Counted from the stretch's first letter, positions 8,098-17,948 are shown. The stretch is 64,000 nt of DNA from a bacterium (GCA_021800445.1 JAJYYZ010000004.1:1-64000), one strand, 5' to 3'. Notes: generated by a model not told the origin, from the letters alone. Numbers and translations: made by a program.

Positions 8098-9799
8098 GGA
8101 GATAATCCCTGTTGCCCTTGGGAAAGCACCTGCCGACGTACTTTTGACAAATTGCAAAATTGTCAATGTATTTACTGGAAAGATCGAAGAAGGTAACATA
8201 GCCCTTTACAGGAAGAGAATTGCCGGCGTGGGAGATTACAGATCGGGTAAAAAGGTCATAGATCTGGAAGGAAATTACGTTGTTCCCGGTTTAATAGACG
8301 CCCACGTGCACATCGAAAGTTCAATGGTGGATCCGGTTGAATTCGCAAGAACGATTTTACCGCGGGGAACAACCACCATCATTGCCGATCCACATGAGAT
8401 TGCGAACGTTATCGGTACGACTGGCATTGAATACATGCTTCAATACACCGAAGGAATTCCACTTAACATTTACATGATGATCCCGTCTTGCGTTCCGGCC
8501 ACAAAAATGGAGACGAGCGGATCTGAAATAACCTCAATAGACACAATAACACTTGTCACAAAATATCCAAGGGTACTCGGACTGGGAGAGGTCATGAATT
8601 ATCCGGGCGTTATAAATACTGACAGAGATCTTATGACAAAGATAGAGATAATAAGGCATCTTTACAAAAAAATAGACGGTCATGCTCCTGGACTTTCAGG
8701 AAAGAAACTTAACGCTTACGCGTCGGCCTTCATAAGGACAGATCATGAATGCACAAATGAATCAGAAGCGCTTGAAAAAATATCCCGTGGCATGCAAGTT
8801 TTAATCAGAGAAGGAAGCGTTGCGAGAAATCTTGACGATCTGATAGGTGCTGTTACCGCGCAAAACGAGAGATTTTTTTCTTTTTGCACCGATGATCGTC
8901 ATCCAGACGATATAGTAAAAGATGGTCATATAGATAACATGGTAAGACGTGCGATATCAAGGGGAATCGATCCCATCATTGCGATAAGAATGGCAACGAT
9001 AAATTCAGCCCAATTTTACGGCCTTAGAAGTATGGGAGCGATAGCACCTTCTTACAAGGCGGATATGGTTGTAACGGAATCTCTTGAAAATTTTTTCCCG
9101 AAGATCGTCATAAAAGATTCAAGGATAATTGCTCGCGACGGTAAATTGATAACGGATGTTGTTGGAAACAACATCGAACAGAAGTTGGACGGCAATTTCA
9201 AAATCACGAAGATTGAAGAAGACGATCTGACGATACTTTCAAATGGAAATCAAACAAGATCCATCAGAGTTTTCAACGATAGCATAGTGACTTCCGAAGA
9301 AATTTTTGATATTCCACCCGCAAAAGTGCCCGACGTTAAAAACGATTTGCTTAAAATTGCAGTTGTATCGAGATATTCCGCGGAAAAGTCTGTATTCGTA
9401 GGTGCTGTGACTGGCTTTGGACTTAAAAACGGTGCGATAGCGACATCTGTCGGTCATGATTCTCACAACATGTCTGTCGTCGGAACGAATGATTTTGATA
9501 TGGTTTTGGCCATAAATGAAATTTTGAATATGAAAGGTGGAATTGTCGTTTCAAGCAACGGACATATCATAGCCAAACTTCCTCTTTCAATAGGAGGTCT
9601 TATGTCTTCTCTGACAACAGAAGAAGTTGTTAAAAAAATAAAGGAATTGAAGGAAGCGGCAAGATCAATCGGGTGTATAATAAATGATCCATTTATGGTG
9701 TTATCTTTTGTTCAACTTGCGGTCATACCAAAATTGAGGATAACCAATTTCGGACTTGTGGATGTTACCAAAGGTAATTTCGTGAATATCGGTATTTGA
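8087..9799 (+). CDS. ade: Adenine deaminase
   Basis: Cytoplasmic amidohydrolase that deaminates adenine to hypoxanthine. At 570 aa it has the usual length. The metal site HVHIESSMV, the ADPHEIANVIG loop, GHAPGLSGKKL and FCTDDRHPDDI are typical of the Ade branch. It opens a purine-salvage or catabolic set with the molybdenum hydroxylase, PLP enzyme and 8-oxoguanine-deaminase-like gene downstream. The ATG overlaps the thioesterase gene. Confidence 0.93.
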   Translation: MKIEEIIPVALGKAPADVLLTNCKIVNVFTGKIEEGNIALYRKRIAGVGDYRSGKKVIDLEGNYVVPGLIDAHVHIESSMVDPVEFARTILPRGTTTIIADPHEIANVIGTTGIEYMLQYTEGIPLNIYMMIPSCVPATKMETSGSEITSIDTITLVTKYPRVLGLGEVMNYPGVINTDRDLMTKIEIIRHLYKKIDGHAPGLSGKKLNAYASAFIRTDHECTNESEALEKISRGMQVLIREGSVARNLDDLIGAVTAQNERFFSFCTDDRHPDDIVKDGHIDNMVRRAISRGIDPIIAIRMATINSAQFYGLRSMGAIAPSYKADMVVTESLENFFPKIVIKDSRIIARDGKLITDVVGNNIEQKLDGNFKITKIEEDDLTILSNGNQTRSIRVFNDSIVTSEEIFDIPPAKVPDVKNDLLKIAVVSRYSAEKSVFVGAVTGFGLKNGAIATSVGHDSHNMSVVGTNDFDMVLAINEILNMKGGIVVSSNGHIIAKLPLSIGGLMSSLTTEEVVKKIKELKEAARSIGCIINDPFMVLSFVQLAVIPKLRITNFGLVDVTKGNFVNIGI

Positions 9800-9810
9800 G
9801 GGGGTACCAA

Positions 9811-12105
9811 ATGGAAACTAAAACTTCGGAAATGACGACGATCGGGAAAAAGGTAAAACGCGTTGACGTGATTCCAAAAGTAAAAGGTGAGAGTAAATTT
9901 GTCTCGGATTACGAATTCAAAGGAATGCTTTACGGTGCGCTTGTGCTGTCGAAGCATTCACGTGCTCGCGTTAAGTGGATAAACACCGATAAAGCGAAAA
10001 AAATAAATGGTGTCAAGGCGGTTTTGACTTACAAAGATATTCCTGGCGAGAATCAACTTGGAGAAGTCATTGAAGATATGCCTTGTCTTGTGCCGTTGGG
10101 AGGAGAAGTCAGATACTTTGGAGATGTCGTCGCGCTTGTTGCTGCCGAAAGTCAACAGATCGCTAACATGGCCGCAGATGCTGTTGAGGCTGAATACGAA
10201 GACCTTCCGCCTGTTTTATCAATCGAGGAGTCTCTGAAAAATGAGATAAAAGTTCATGAATCCGGAAATATCCTCACATCTAAGAAGATAAGAAAAGGAA
10301 ATGTCGAAGAAGGATTCAAACAATCCGACATGATAATCGAAGATGATTTTTTTGCGGACTATCAAGAGCATGCCTATCTTGAAACGCAAGGGATATTTGC
10401 GGTTCCGGAACCTACCGGAATGACGATTTACGGTTCGATGCAATGCCCGTATTACGTTCAAAATGCCGTTCCTAAAATACTCGGCATTTCCATGAATTCG
10501 GTCAGGATAGTTCAATCTGACACGGGAGGTGCCTTTGGAGGAAAAGAAGATGTGCCCTCTTATGTGGCGGCACAATGCGCTTTGCTTGCCTACCATACGA
10601 AAAGGCCTGTTTTGCTTTCCTACTCAAGAGAGGTGGATATCCAGTTCACAAGCAAAAGGCATCCTATAAAATCTCATTACAAAGTTGGATTTAAAAAAGA
10701 CGGCAGATTGATGGCGATGGAGATAAAAGCCCATATGGATATCGGTGCTTACGCCACGTTGTCACCCATAGTCATGTACAGAAGTCTTGTCCATGCTGCC
10801 GGCGCTTACGATGTGCCGAATGTAAAAGTTGATATAGACGGAGTTTACACAAACAAAGTTCCATGCGGCGCATTCAGAGGTTTTGGAAGTCCACAGGTGC
10901 TTTTTGCGATAGAATCGATAATGGATGAATCTTCAAAGCGACTTGGAATCGATCCCATAGATTTGAGATTGAAAAATGCGCTCAAGGTGGGGAGTAAAAC
11001 ATCGACAGATCATCTTTTGACCGAATCTGTCGGTGCTGTGGAAACGATAATGCATGCGGTAAAAATCGCCGATTACGAGAATTTGAAAAAATCCGTTTCT
11101 GAATTCAACTCAAAGAACAGGTTCAAAAAGAGAGGCATAGGTGTTTCACACATAATTTATGGTGTGGCACTTGGAGCAGCAGGCCAATCTTTGGATGCCG
11201 CCGGTGCGCTTGTTCAGGTTCAAAAAGATGGAAGTGTAAGCATTCATGTTGGGAATACCGAAATGGGTCAGGGTATGAAAACCGTACTGGCCATGATAGC
11301 GGCAGAAACGTTGGGACAAAAACTTGAAAAAATATCCGTTGAGAATACTGATACCTCTTACGTTCAAGACAGTGGTCCAACGGTTGCATCGCGTGCAACC
11401 TTGTTCAGCGGGAATGCCGTGAAAGAAGCATGCGAACAGATAAAAAGTAAGATACTTTCTATGTTTTCAAAGATCAAAGATGTAGATGAAGAAGAAGTAA
11501 CCATAAAAGACGGCATCATCTTTTCCGGCGATGTGAAGATGACATTTGAAGAAATTGCAGGCATTTGTTACAATTCAAACGTTAACCTTATATCGAGTAG
11601 TTGGTTTAAATCGCCGAAACTCAACTGGGATCCCAAAACCGGCCTGGGGGAGGCATATCTTACTTATTCTTACGCAACGCAAATAGCGGTCGTTGAAGTC
11701 GATATGCTGACCGGCAGAACATATGTTGTTGATGTGTTCACCTCTCACGATGTCGGTAAGGCTTTAAATCCCGTCGGACTTACGGGACAGGTTGAGGGCG
11801 GATTTGTACAGGGGATGGGTTACGCTATATATGAAGAAATAAAGATGCGGGACGGAAAGATATTGACCGACAATTTCAGCACCTACATAATTCCGACGAT
11901 AAATGATATCCCGCAAAGCATAAAAATAGATTTCGTCGAAGATGAATTTTCACAAGGCCCTTTCGGAGCAAAAGGAATAGGAGAACCATCTTTAATGCCG
12001 ACACCCGCGGCAGTGGCAAACGGCATATCAAATGCGATAGGAAAAAGGGTTAAAAGCATACCTGCAACGCAGGAATACGTGCTAAATCTTATAGAGGAGG
12101 AATAA
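9811..12105 (+). CDS. Xanthine dehydrogenase family protein, molybdenum-binding subunit
   Basis: Large molybdopterin subunit (764 aa) of the xanthine dehydrogenase/purine hydroxylase family. VRIVQSDTGGAFGGKED, PCGAFRGFGSPQ and the C-terminal GAKGIGEPSLMPTPAAVANG, with the catalytic Glu, are present, so it looks active. Given its neighbours it should hydroxylate hypoxanthine or xanthine. No gene for a FAD or [2Fe-2S] subunit is adjacent, so partners must come from elsewhere. The ATG at 9811 follows GAGGGGG; the in-frame TTG at 9796 would start inside ade. Confidence 0.88.
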   Translation: METKTSEMTTIGKKVKRVDVIPKVKGESKFVSDYEFKGMLYGALVLSKHSRARVKWINTDKAKKINGVKAVLTYKDIPGENQLGEVIEDMPCLVPLGGEVRYFGDVVALVAAESQQIANMAADAVEAEYEDLPPVLSIEESLKNEIKVHESGNILTSKKIRKGNVEEGFKQSDMIIEDDFFADYQEHAYLETQGIFAVPEPTGMTIYGSMQCPYYVQNAVPKILGISMNSVRIVQSDTGGAFGGKEDVPSYVAAQCALLAYHTKRPVLLSYSREVDIQFTSKRHPIKSHYKVGFKKDGRLMAMEIKAHMDIGAYATLSPIVMYRSLVHAAGAYDVPNVKVDIDGVYTNKVPCGAFRGFGSPQVLFAIESIMDESSKRLGIDPIDLRLKNALKVGSKTSTDHLLTESVGAVETIMHAVKIADYENLKKSVSEFNSKNRFKKRGIGVSHIIYGVALGAAGQSLDAAGALVQVQKDGSVSIHVGNTEMGQGMKTVLAMIAAETLGQKLEKISVENTDTSYVQDSGPTVASRATLFSGNAVKEACEQIKSKILSMFSKIKDVDEEEVTIKDGIIFSGDVKMTFEEIAGICYNSNVNLISSSWFKSPKLNWDPKTGLGEAYLTYSYATQIAVVEVDMLTGRTYVVDVFTSHDVGKALNPVGLTGQVEGGFVQGMGYAIYEEIKMRDGKILTDNFSTYIIPTINDIPQSIKIDFVEDEFSQGPFGAKGIGEPSLMPTPAAVANGISNAIGKRVKSIPATQEYVLNLIEEE

Positions 12106-12107
12106 CA

Positions 12108-13499
12108 ATGAGTTCTAAAAAGGTAATAGGTCCTACGTTTGAAGAAATGTTACATCCTGACAAGATCGATCCCAAAGTAAGGAAAATTGCACTTGAGAAG
12201 ATGAGAGAAGATCCTCTAGATCCTATAAACTTTTTCAACATAACATGGCGCGGTTCCGATAACAAAATAAAATACGTGGTGCTTCCAAAGACATTAACAG
12301 GTGTCGATGCGAACATAATAGTCATGTACGGACGTGATTTCCCAACGGGAAGTCATAAAGTGGGGGCAACATATTCCATTTTGGTTGAAAAAGTCATAAG
12401 AAATGAAGTTGATCCATCTCACAACACTTTGATATGGCCATCCACAGGTAATTACGGCATAGGCGGTGCGTGGGTGGGATGCAGGATGAAATTCGATACG
12501 ATAGTCATCCTTCCGGAAGGCATGAGTAAGGAAAGGTTTGAAATAATAAACGCTTACGGTGCAAGGGTTATCGCCACTCCAGGATCAGAATCAAATGTAA
12601 AAGAAATTTACGATAAATCGAAAGAAATTTGGTCTAAAGATCCGGAAAAAGTCAGAATATTGAATCAATTCAGCGAATTTGGAAATTACAGATTTCACTA
12701 TTACGTTACCGGCAATACGATGGTAGAACTTGTTCAACGTGAAAAAATAGGAAACGGTAAGATCGCGGCCGTTGTTTCCGGAGTGGGATCGGCGGGCACG
12801 ATAGCGTGCGGCGATAGGGTAAAACAGGTCTTCGGCGATGCAAAAGTGGTAACGCTTGAACCCATACAATGTCCTACGATCTCCATGAACGGCTATGGAA
12901 CCCATGATATTCAGGGTATTGGAGACAAGCACGTGACGTGGATCCACAATGTCATGAATTCAGATGCGGTTGTCGCGGTTGATGATATAGAATCAAAGAA
13001 AGGGCTTCAATTGTTGACAGACGGAGTCGGTAAAAAATTTCTGAAAGGTTTCATAGATCCAAAGGCTGTAGATGAAATGTCAACGATTTTTGGAATATCT
13101 GGCGTTGCAAACGTGCTGGGTGCCATAAAGGTTGCCAAAGAGTACAAATTTGGACCAAACGATAATGTAATCACGATAGCAACGGATACGATAGACAGAT
13201 ACCATTCAGTCATGGCAGATCTTGACAAACAATATGGAAAGATGGATCTTGTGGAGGCAAAATCGAGATTCAATTCTATATTTATGGGAGTCAAAACGGA
13301 CTGGTTCTTCGAAGGCACCCTTGAAAATAGGCGTAGATGGCATAATTTGAAGTATTACACGTGGATCGAGCAGCAGGGAAAAACAGTTGAAGAACTTAAC
13401 TCGCAGGTCGATCAGAAATACTGGGAAGATCAGCAAAAAGTTGTTGGCGAAACCGATCAAATGATACTTGAATACAGAAAACGGGAGGGGTACAATTGA
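12108..13499 (+). CDS. PLP-dependent enzyme, fold type II (cysteine synthase/threonine synthase-like)
   Basis: A 463-aa beta-family PLP enzyme. TGSHKVGA holds the probable PLP lysine, STGNYGIGGAW the substrate/phosphate loop and VSGVGSAGTIACGD the glycine-rich phosphate site. The N- and C-terminal extensions exceed those of a plain cysteine synthase. Gene order resembles purine-degradation loci that carry a diaminopropionate ammonia-lyase (YgeX), so a lyase acting on a purine-derived amino acid is a fair guess. Reaction and substrate cannot be fixed from sequence. AGGAGG precedes the ATG, two bases past the molybdenum subunit. Confidence 0.75.
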   Translation: MSSKKVIGPTFEEMLHPDKIDPKVRKIALEKMREDPLDPINFFNITWRGSDNKIKYVVLPKTLTGVDANIIVMYGRDFPTGSHKVGATYSILVEKVIRNEVDPSHNTLIWPSTGNYGIGGAWVGCRMKFDTIVILPEGMSKERFEIINAYGARVIATPGSESNVKEIYDKSKEIWSKDPEKVRILNQFSEFGNYRFHYYVTGNTMVELVQREKIGNGKIAAVVSGVGSAGTIACGDRVKQVFGDAKVVTLEPIQCPTISMNGYGTHDIQGIGDKHVTWIHNVMNSDAVVAVDDIESKKGLQLLTDGVGKKFLKGFIDPKAVDEMSTIFGISGVANVLGAIKVAKEYKFGPNDNVITIATDTIDRYHSVMADLDKQYGKMDLVEAKSRFNSIFMGVKTDWFFEGTLENRRRWHNLKYYTWIEQQGKTVEELNSQVDQKYWEDQQKVVGETDQMILEYRKREGYN

Positions 13500-14842
13500 A
13501 GTACCTTTTCAAAGACATAAATTCCCTCGAAACATTTTCAAAGCAAGGAAGAATTGAAAACGCATATGTAGTTGTTGAGGATAACGTTATAACTTACGTA
13601 GGTAAAATTCATCCTGAAGGGAAATTCGATAGGATCATCGATTGTTCAAACATGGTCATGCTTCCCGGCTTTGTAAACACACATCATCACTTTTACCAAA
13701 CTTTAACGAGAAATGTTAAATCCGTCCAGAGTGCCAAATTGTTCGATTGGCTTGTCAATCTTTACGAAATATGGAAAAATCTGGACGAAGAATCTTCATA
13801 CGTGAGTGCGACCATCGCTTCCTGTGAGATGGCCTTAAGCGGCGTAACAACATCGAGCGATATGCTTTACCTTTATCCTTACGGCAGAAATACGATCTTC
13901 GACGAGGAGATCAAAGGAGTTTCACATGTTGGCCTCAGATTTCACCCGACAAGAGGATCCATGTCGATGTCAAAAAAAGACGGAGGCCTTCCTCCCGATT
14001 CTGTCGTGCAAGATGAAAATGAAATTCTTTCAGAATACGAAAGGGTCATTTCAAAATACCACGATAGATCGAAACACGCAATGACAAGAATCGCGCTTGC
14101 TCCGTGTTCCCCTTTCTCCGTTACGGAATCTTTAATGATCAAAACTCTGGAAATAGCTCAAAAGCATGGCGTACTTTTGCACACACATCTTGCCGAAACC
14201 AAAGATGAAGAGGAATTTTGCCTTGAAAAGTTCGGTCTCAGACCTGTCGATTACATGGAAAAGTTAGGTTGGCTCAACCCACAGGTGTGGTTTGCGCATA
14301 CGGTCCATGTGAGTGATCGAGATATTGAAAAGATGAAAGCAAACGATGTTGGGATCTCACATTGTCCGACTTCAAACATGAGGCTGGGATCCGGAATCGC
14401 ACCTATTTCCAAAATGAAAGGCATGAGGCTTTCTTTGGGAATTGACGGTAGCGCATCCAACGATACATCCAACATGATTTTAGAGGCAAGAAATGCCATG
14501 CTGCTTCAAAGGGTAAAATACGGTCCGGATGCCATGACGCCAAAACAGGCGCTCGAGATGGCTTCGATGGGTGGCGCAAGGGTACTGAGAATGGATGATT
14601 ACATAGGATCGATAGAAGTTGGAAAAGCCGCGGATTTGGTGATGTTTGACATGAACAAACTCGCATTCGCCGGAGGGCTTGACGATCCTGTCGGGGCAAT
14701 CGTCATGTGCGATGCGCAAAATGTGGATTTCAACATGGTAAATGGAAAGGTAATCGTTGAAGATGGGAATTTAAAGGTTGAAGACATAGATTATCTTATC
14801 AAGAAGCAAAACGAGATATCACGAAAATTGCTGAAAGGGTGA
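13496..14842 (+). CDS. 8-oxoguanine deaminase-like amidohydrolase (ATZ/TRZ family)
   Basis: A 448-aa metal-dependent deaminase. LPGFVNTHHHFYQTLTR matches the 8-oxoguanine deaminase metal site. LHTHLAET, FAHTVHVSD, SHCPTSNMRLGSG and LGIDGSASND supply the remaining ligands. The family converts 8-oxoguanine to urate; SsnA-type relatives occur in purine-degradation loci. The TTG start overlaps the PLP-enzyme stop and follows GGGAGGGG. With adenine deaminase and the molybdenum hydroxylase it suggests a route funnelling purines towards urate or xanthine. Isoguanine or cytosine-type substrates are alternatives. Confidence 0.82.
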   Translation: MKYLFKDINSLETFSKQGRIENAYVVVEDNVITYVGKIHPEGKFDRIIDCSNMVMLPGFVNTHHHFYQTLTRNVKSVQSAKLFDWLVNLYEIWKNLDEESSYVSATIASCEMALSGVTTSSDMLYLYPYGRNTIFDEEIKGVSHVGLRFHPTRGSMSMSKKDGGLPPDSVVQDENEILSEYERVISKYHDRSKHAMTRIALAPCSPFSVTESLMIKTLEIAQKHGVLLHTHLAETKDEEEFCLEKFGLRPVDYMEKLGWLNPQVWFAHTVHVSDRDIEKMKANDVGISHCPTSNMRLGSGIAPISKMKGMRLSLGIDGSASNDTSNMILEARNAMLLQRVKYGPDAMTPKQALEMASMGGARVLRMDDYIGSIEVGKAADLVMFDMNKLAFAGGLDDPVGAIVMCDAQNVDFNMVNGKVIVEDGNLKVEDIDYLIKKQNEISRKLLKG

Positions 14843-14847
14843 TCAAA

Positions 14848-16341
14848 ATGGAAATAAAAGAATTTTACGATTACAACAAGGAAATAGCAAAATTTAAAGC
14901 AGCCTATGCCCTTGTTGAATGGGACATGAGAACGAAAATGCCTCCGAAAGCCGCAATGGATAGATCAGAGGTTGCGGGTAAACTTGCGAGAACAATGTTC
15001 GATATGGAAACCTCTTCCAAAATGGCCGCTTTTGTCGAATATTTTAACAGACCCAAGATAAACGAAAAATTGAACGAAATCGACAGGCGAAATGTTTACC
15101 TTGTAACGAAGGAATACAGACGCATCTCCGCCATACCGCCGGATAAGTTTGAAAAATTTACCATCGCCTGTTCGAATGGAGAAAACGTATGGCAGGAAGC
15201 AAAAGCAGAATCTAACTTTTCCAAATTTAAACCTTACCTTGAAGAAATAGTCGGATATCTCAAAGAATTTGTCGAATACTACGGTTATGAGGAAAACAAA
15301 TACGACGCTCTTCTTGAAGATTACGAACCTTCAATGACGACAAAAGATCTCAACAAAATAATAGCGGGACTGAAAGCAGAACTCGTTCCGTTCATAAAAG
15401 ATTTAAATTCAAAAGGTAATGCACCTGACACATCGATTTTGAAGGGAAATTTTGACAAAAATTCACAGGAGAAGTTATCCCGCGAAGTACTTGATGCGAT
15501 GGGATATGATTTCAAAGGCGGTCGCATAGATGAAACCGTTCATCCATTTACGATTGGGATGGGTTTCGGAGACGTAAGGATCACGACGAATTATCATTCA
15601 GACGATATGACATCGGCTTTATTTTCCACCATGCACGAAGGCGGCCATGCGCTCTACGAACAAGGCGTTTCGGAAGCGTACAAATGGATGCCGATTCACG
15701 ATGGGGCGTCTATGGGAATTCATGAATCGCAATCAAGAACATGGGAAAATCTTGTCGGCAGATCGCGGCCGTTCTGGAATTTTTTCTTTCCGAAATTGTG
15801 CGAAATTTTCCCTCAGTTCAAAAATGTATCGTCTGATGAATTTTACAAGGCAATTAACCTCACCAAACCTTCTTTGATAAGAATCGAATCCGATGAAGTA
15901 ACTTACAATTTACATATAATGGTCAGGTTTGAAATAGAAGAAGCCATCATAAACGATAGGATTAAAGTGGCGGATCTGCCCGATGCATGGAATGAAAAGA
16001 TGAAAGCGTACCTTGGAATAGACGTACCCGACGACGCGCACGGAATGCTTCAAGACGTTCATTGGTCAGGCGGACAACTCGGATATTTTCCTTCATATAT
16101 GCTTGGAAATCTTTACGCGTCGCAATTCTTTTTCACCGCAAAAAAAGAGATCCCGAATCTTGATTCAGAGATCGCGAATGGCAACTTAAAGGTGTTGAGA
16201 GAATGGCAAAGAGAAAAAATACACAAATTCGGTGCGCTGTATGATCCGAAAGATCTTTTGATCAAAGTTACCGGAGAGCCGCTTAACCATAAATTTTTCA
16301 TGAATTACGTTAGGGAAAAATTCTCGAAGATATATTTCTGA
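14848..16341 (+). CDS. Carboxypeptidase, M32 family (thermostable carboxypeptidase 1)
   Basis: Cytoplasmic zinc carboxypeptidase of 497 aa. The HExxH zinc site is MHEGGHALYEQG near residue 260, and GIHESQSRTWENLVG supplies the third ligand as in M32 enzymes. GMLQDVHWSGGQLGYFPSY is also typical. It removes C-terminal residues from peptides. I use the ATG at 14848 with GAAAGG nine bases ahead; the GTG at 14839 overlaps the previous stop region. It ends two bases before the MutS-like start, consistent with one transcript. Confidence 0.9.
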   Translation: MEIKEFYDYNKEIAKFKAAYALVEWDMRTKMPPKAAMDRSEVAGKLARTMFDMETSSKMAAFVEYFNRPKINEKLNEIDRRNVYLVTKEYRRISAIPPDKFEKFTIACSNGENVWQEAKAESNFSKFKPYLEEIVGYLKEFVEYYGYEENKYDALLEDYEPSMTTKDLNKIIAGLKAELVPFIKDLNSKGNAPDTSILKGNFDKNSQEKLSREVLDAMGYDFKGGRIDETVHPFTIGMGFGDVRITTNYHSDDMTSALFSTMHEGGHALYEQGVSEAYKWMPIHDGASMGIHESQSRTWENLVGRSRPFWNFFFPKLCEIFPQFKNVSSDEFYKAINLTKPSLIRIESDEVTYNLHIMVRFEIEEAIINDRIKVADLPDAWNEKMKAYLGIDVPDDAHGMLQDVHWSGGQLGYFPSYMLGNLYASQFFFTAKKEIPNLDSEIANGNLKVLREWQREKIHKFGALYDPKDLLIKVTGEPLNHKFFMNYVREKFSKIYF

Positions 16342-16342
16342 C

Positions 16343-17860
16343 GTGGAATTCATAGACGAAGAAACGAAAAGATTTTGTTTTTTTGATGAGGTTATATCCC
16401 TTTATAAACCGGTAAGTGTGTTTGGAATCAGCGCCAATCTTTTGCCTTTGAAAGGAGATGAACTCCGTGATCACTTTGAATTCCTTTCAAAGGTAAAAGC
16501 ATGCGAATACAATCGCGTTAGAATCGAAAATATCCTTCGAGATTTTCACGAAATAACCGGCAGCATGTTATCGATAGAAAACGGCACATCGACGGACGTT
16601 GATCTCTTTGAGATAAAAAGATTCGTGCATCATCATAAAATACTCAAACACCTTTCTGGATGTATCGCCGATTTTTTTGGAGATCTTGATGAGTTGTGGG
16701 AATTACTCGATCCTAAACAGAGCGGATCCTTTTCTTTCATACCGGAAAACGAATTGATCGATGCTTTGATCGAGAAACACAAAAGCCTTAAAAGAAAAAC
16801 AGACGAACTTTACAAAGAAAGGATTAAATTCATCTCGGAAAAATTCAATTTCGATCTCGGTGACAGACGTTTTGTGATCGAAAGAGATAAATCCGGAGCG
16901 CTTATCGATTCAAACCTTGTCATGATCGAAAGAGAAGGAATGAAAACTTACACCCTTGTCGTAAGACCGACCGATGAAATAATGGCCAAAGAAAATGAAC
17001 TTCACGCGCTCGAAGAAGAGATAAAAACAGCAGAAGACAAAGAGATAAAACGCCTTTCAAAAGCGGTCGAAAAGTGGATAACACTTATAAAAGCAGAGAT
17101 AAAAAAAATAGCGGACTTTGACGTTGCCTTTGCGCGAGTCAAAGCCCTCAAAGACGGATATGTTTTCCCTCAATTCGGAAAAGAAATAAACCTTGAAGAA
17201 TCTTTTCATCCGGTTGTCTCAAATCTCGTTAAAAAAGATAATTTTGAATATGTGCCATTAAGTGGGAAATTTTATCAAGGATTGACCATGATCTTCGGCC
17301 CTAACATGGGTGGAAAAACAACCGTGCTTAGAACTCTGGCCATCGCATGCGCACTGGCAATGCACGGCTTTTTAGTGCCTGCGAAATCTGCCGTTTTGCC
17401 TGAAATAGATTGGATCAGATTTGTTGGATCTTCATCTCAAAGTTTAGGTCTTTCCGGATTTGCAAGCCAAATAGACAAGATGTCAGATACTTTGAAGATG
17501 AACAAAAAAGGGTTGATCTTGATAGACGAATTTGGATCCGGCACAAACCCATACGAAGGGGAAGCGCTTGCCACGGCTCTTGCGGAATATCTTTCAGATT
17601 CGAAGCATTTTTCGGTGATGGTAACACATTTCAGGCGTACGATAGAAAAGGTTAAATGCGACAAATATACGATAGGTATGATAAATTTTGAAGGCGAAAT
17701 AAACGCCAGAAATTTGAATTCCAAGATAAATCATCATCTTATCAACGGCGATATCGTAAATTACGGTGACGCGATAAAAATAGCGGGAATACTCGGATTG
17801 CCCGCGGAGATCGTTGAAAAAGCCAGAGAACTTTTAGAGAATAATTTTGGAAACCGTTAA
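16343..17860 (+). CDS. MutS-family ATPase without Smr or mismatch-recognition domain
   Basis: A 505-aa protein whose second half is a MutS ATPase: Walker A GPNMGGKTTVLRTLA near residue 320, SSSQSLGLSGFASQ, and Walker B LILIDEFGSGTNPYEGEAL. The front is helical (core/clamp-like) with no MutS domain I, and the protein ends after the ATPase with no Smr nuclease. This layout fits MutS-related proteins such as KamB, the putative partner of lysine 5,6-aminomutase, better than repair MutS or full MutS2. GTG start. It is the last gene of the 6.9-17.9 kb run. Confidence 0.75.
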   Translation: MEFIDEETKRFCFFDEVISLYKPVSVFGISANLLPLKGDELRDHFEFLSKVKACEYNRVRIENILRDFHEITGSMLSIENGTSTDVDLFEIKRFVHHHKILKHLSGCIADFFGDLDELWELLDPKQSGSFSFIPENELIDALIEKHKSLKRKTDELYKERIKFISEKFNFDLGDRRFVIERDKSGALIDSNLVMIEREGMKTYTLVVRPTDEIMAKENELHALEEEIKTAEDKEIKRLSKAVEKWITLIKAEIKKIADFDVAFARVKALKDGYVFPQFGKEINLEESFHPVVSNLVKKDNFEYVPLSGKFYQGLTMIFGPNMGGKTTVLRTLAIACALAMHGFLVPAKSAVLPEIDWIRFVGSSSQSLGLSGFASQIDKMSDTLKMNKKGLILIDEFGSGTNPYEGEALATALAEYLSDSKHFSVMVTHFRRTIEKVKCDKYTIGMINFEGEINARNLNSKINHHLINGDIVNYGDAIKIAGILGLPAEIVEKARELLENNFGNR

Positions 17861-17862
17861 TC

Positions 17863-17936
17863 TGGTTGCGCGGGGAGGATTCGAACCTCCACGCCGGGAT
17901 CCAAAGTCCCGTGTGCTACCATTACACAACCGCGCA
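17863..17936 (-). tRNA. tRNA-Gln (anticodon TTG)
   Basis: A full cloverleaf reads on the minus strand: acceptor TGCGCGG/CCGCGCA, D arm GTG...CAC, anticodon stem CGGGA/TCCCG around loop CTTTGGA (anticodon TTG), a 4-base variable loop and T arm GGAGG-TTCGAAT-CCTCC. The CCA end is encoded. A matching promoter lies just upstream. Confidence 0.95.
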
Positions 17937-17948
17937 ATGACAAGTTAT

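Noticed and set aside
8900-9000. Frameshift or pseudogene in ade or the molybdenum subunit
   Set aside because: Both frames run full length with all motifs in order.
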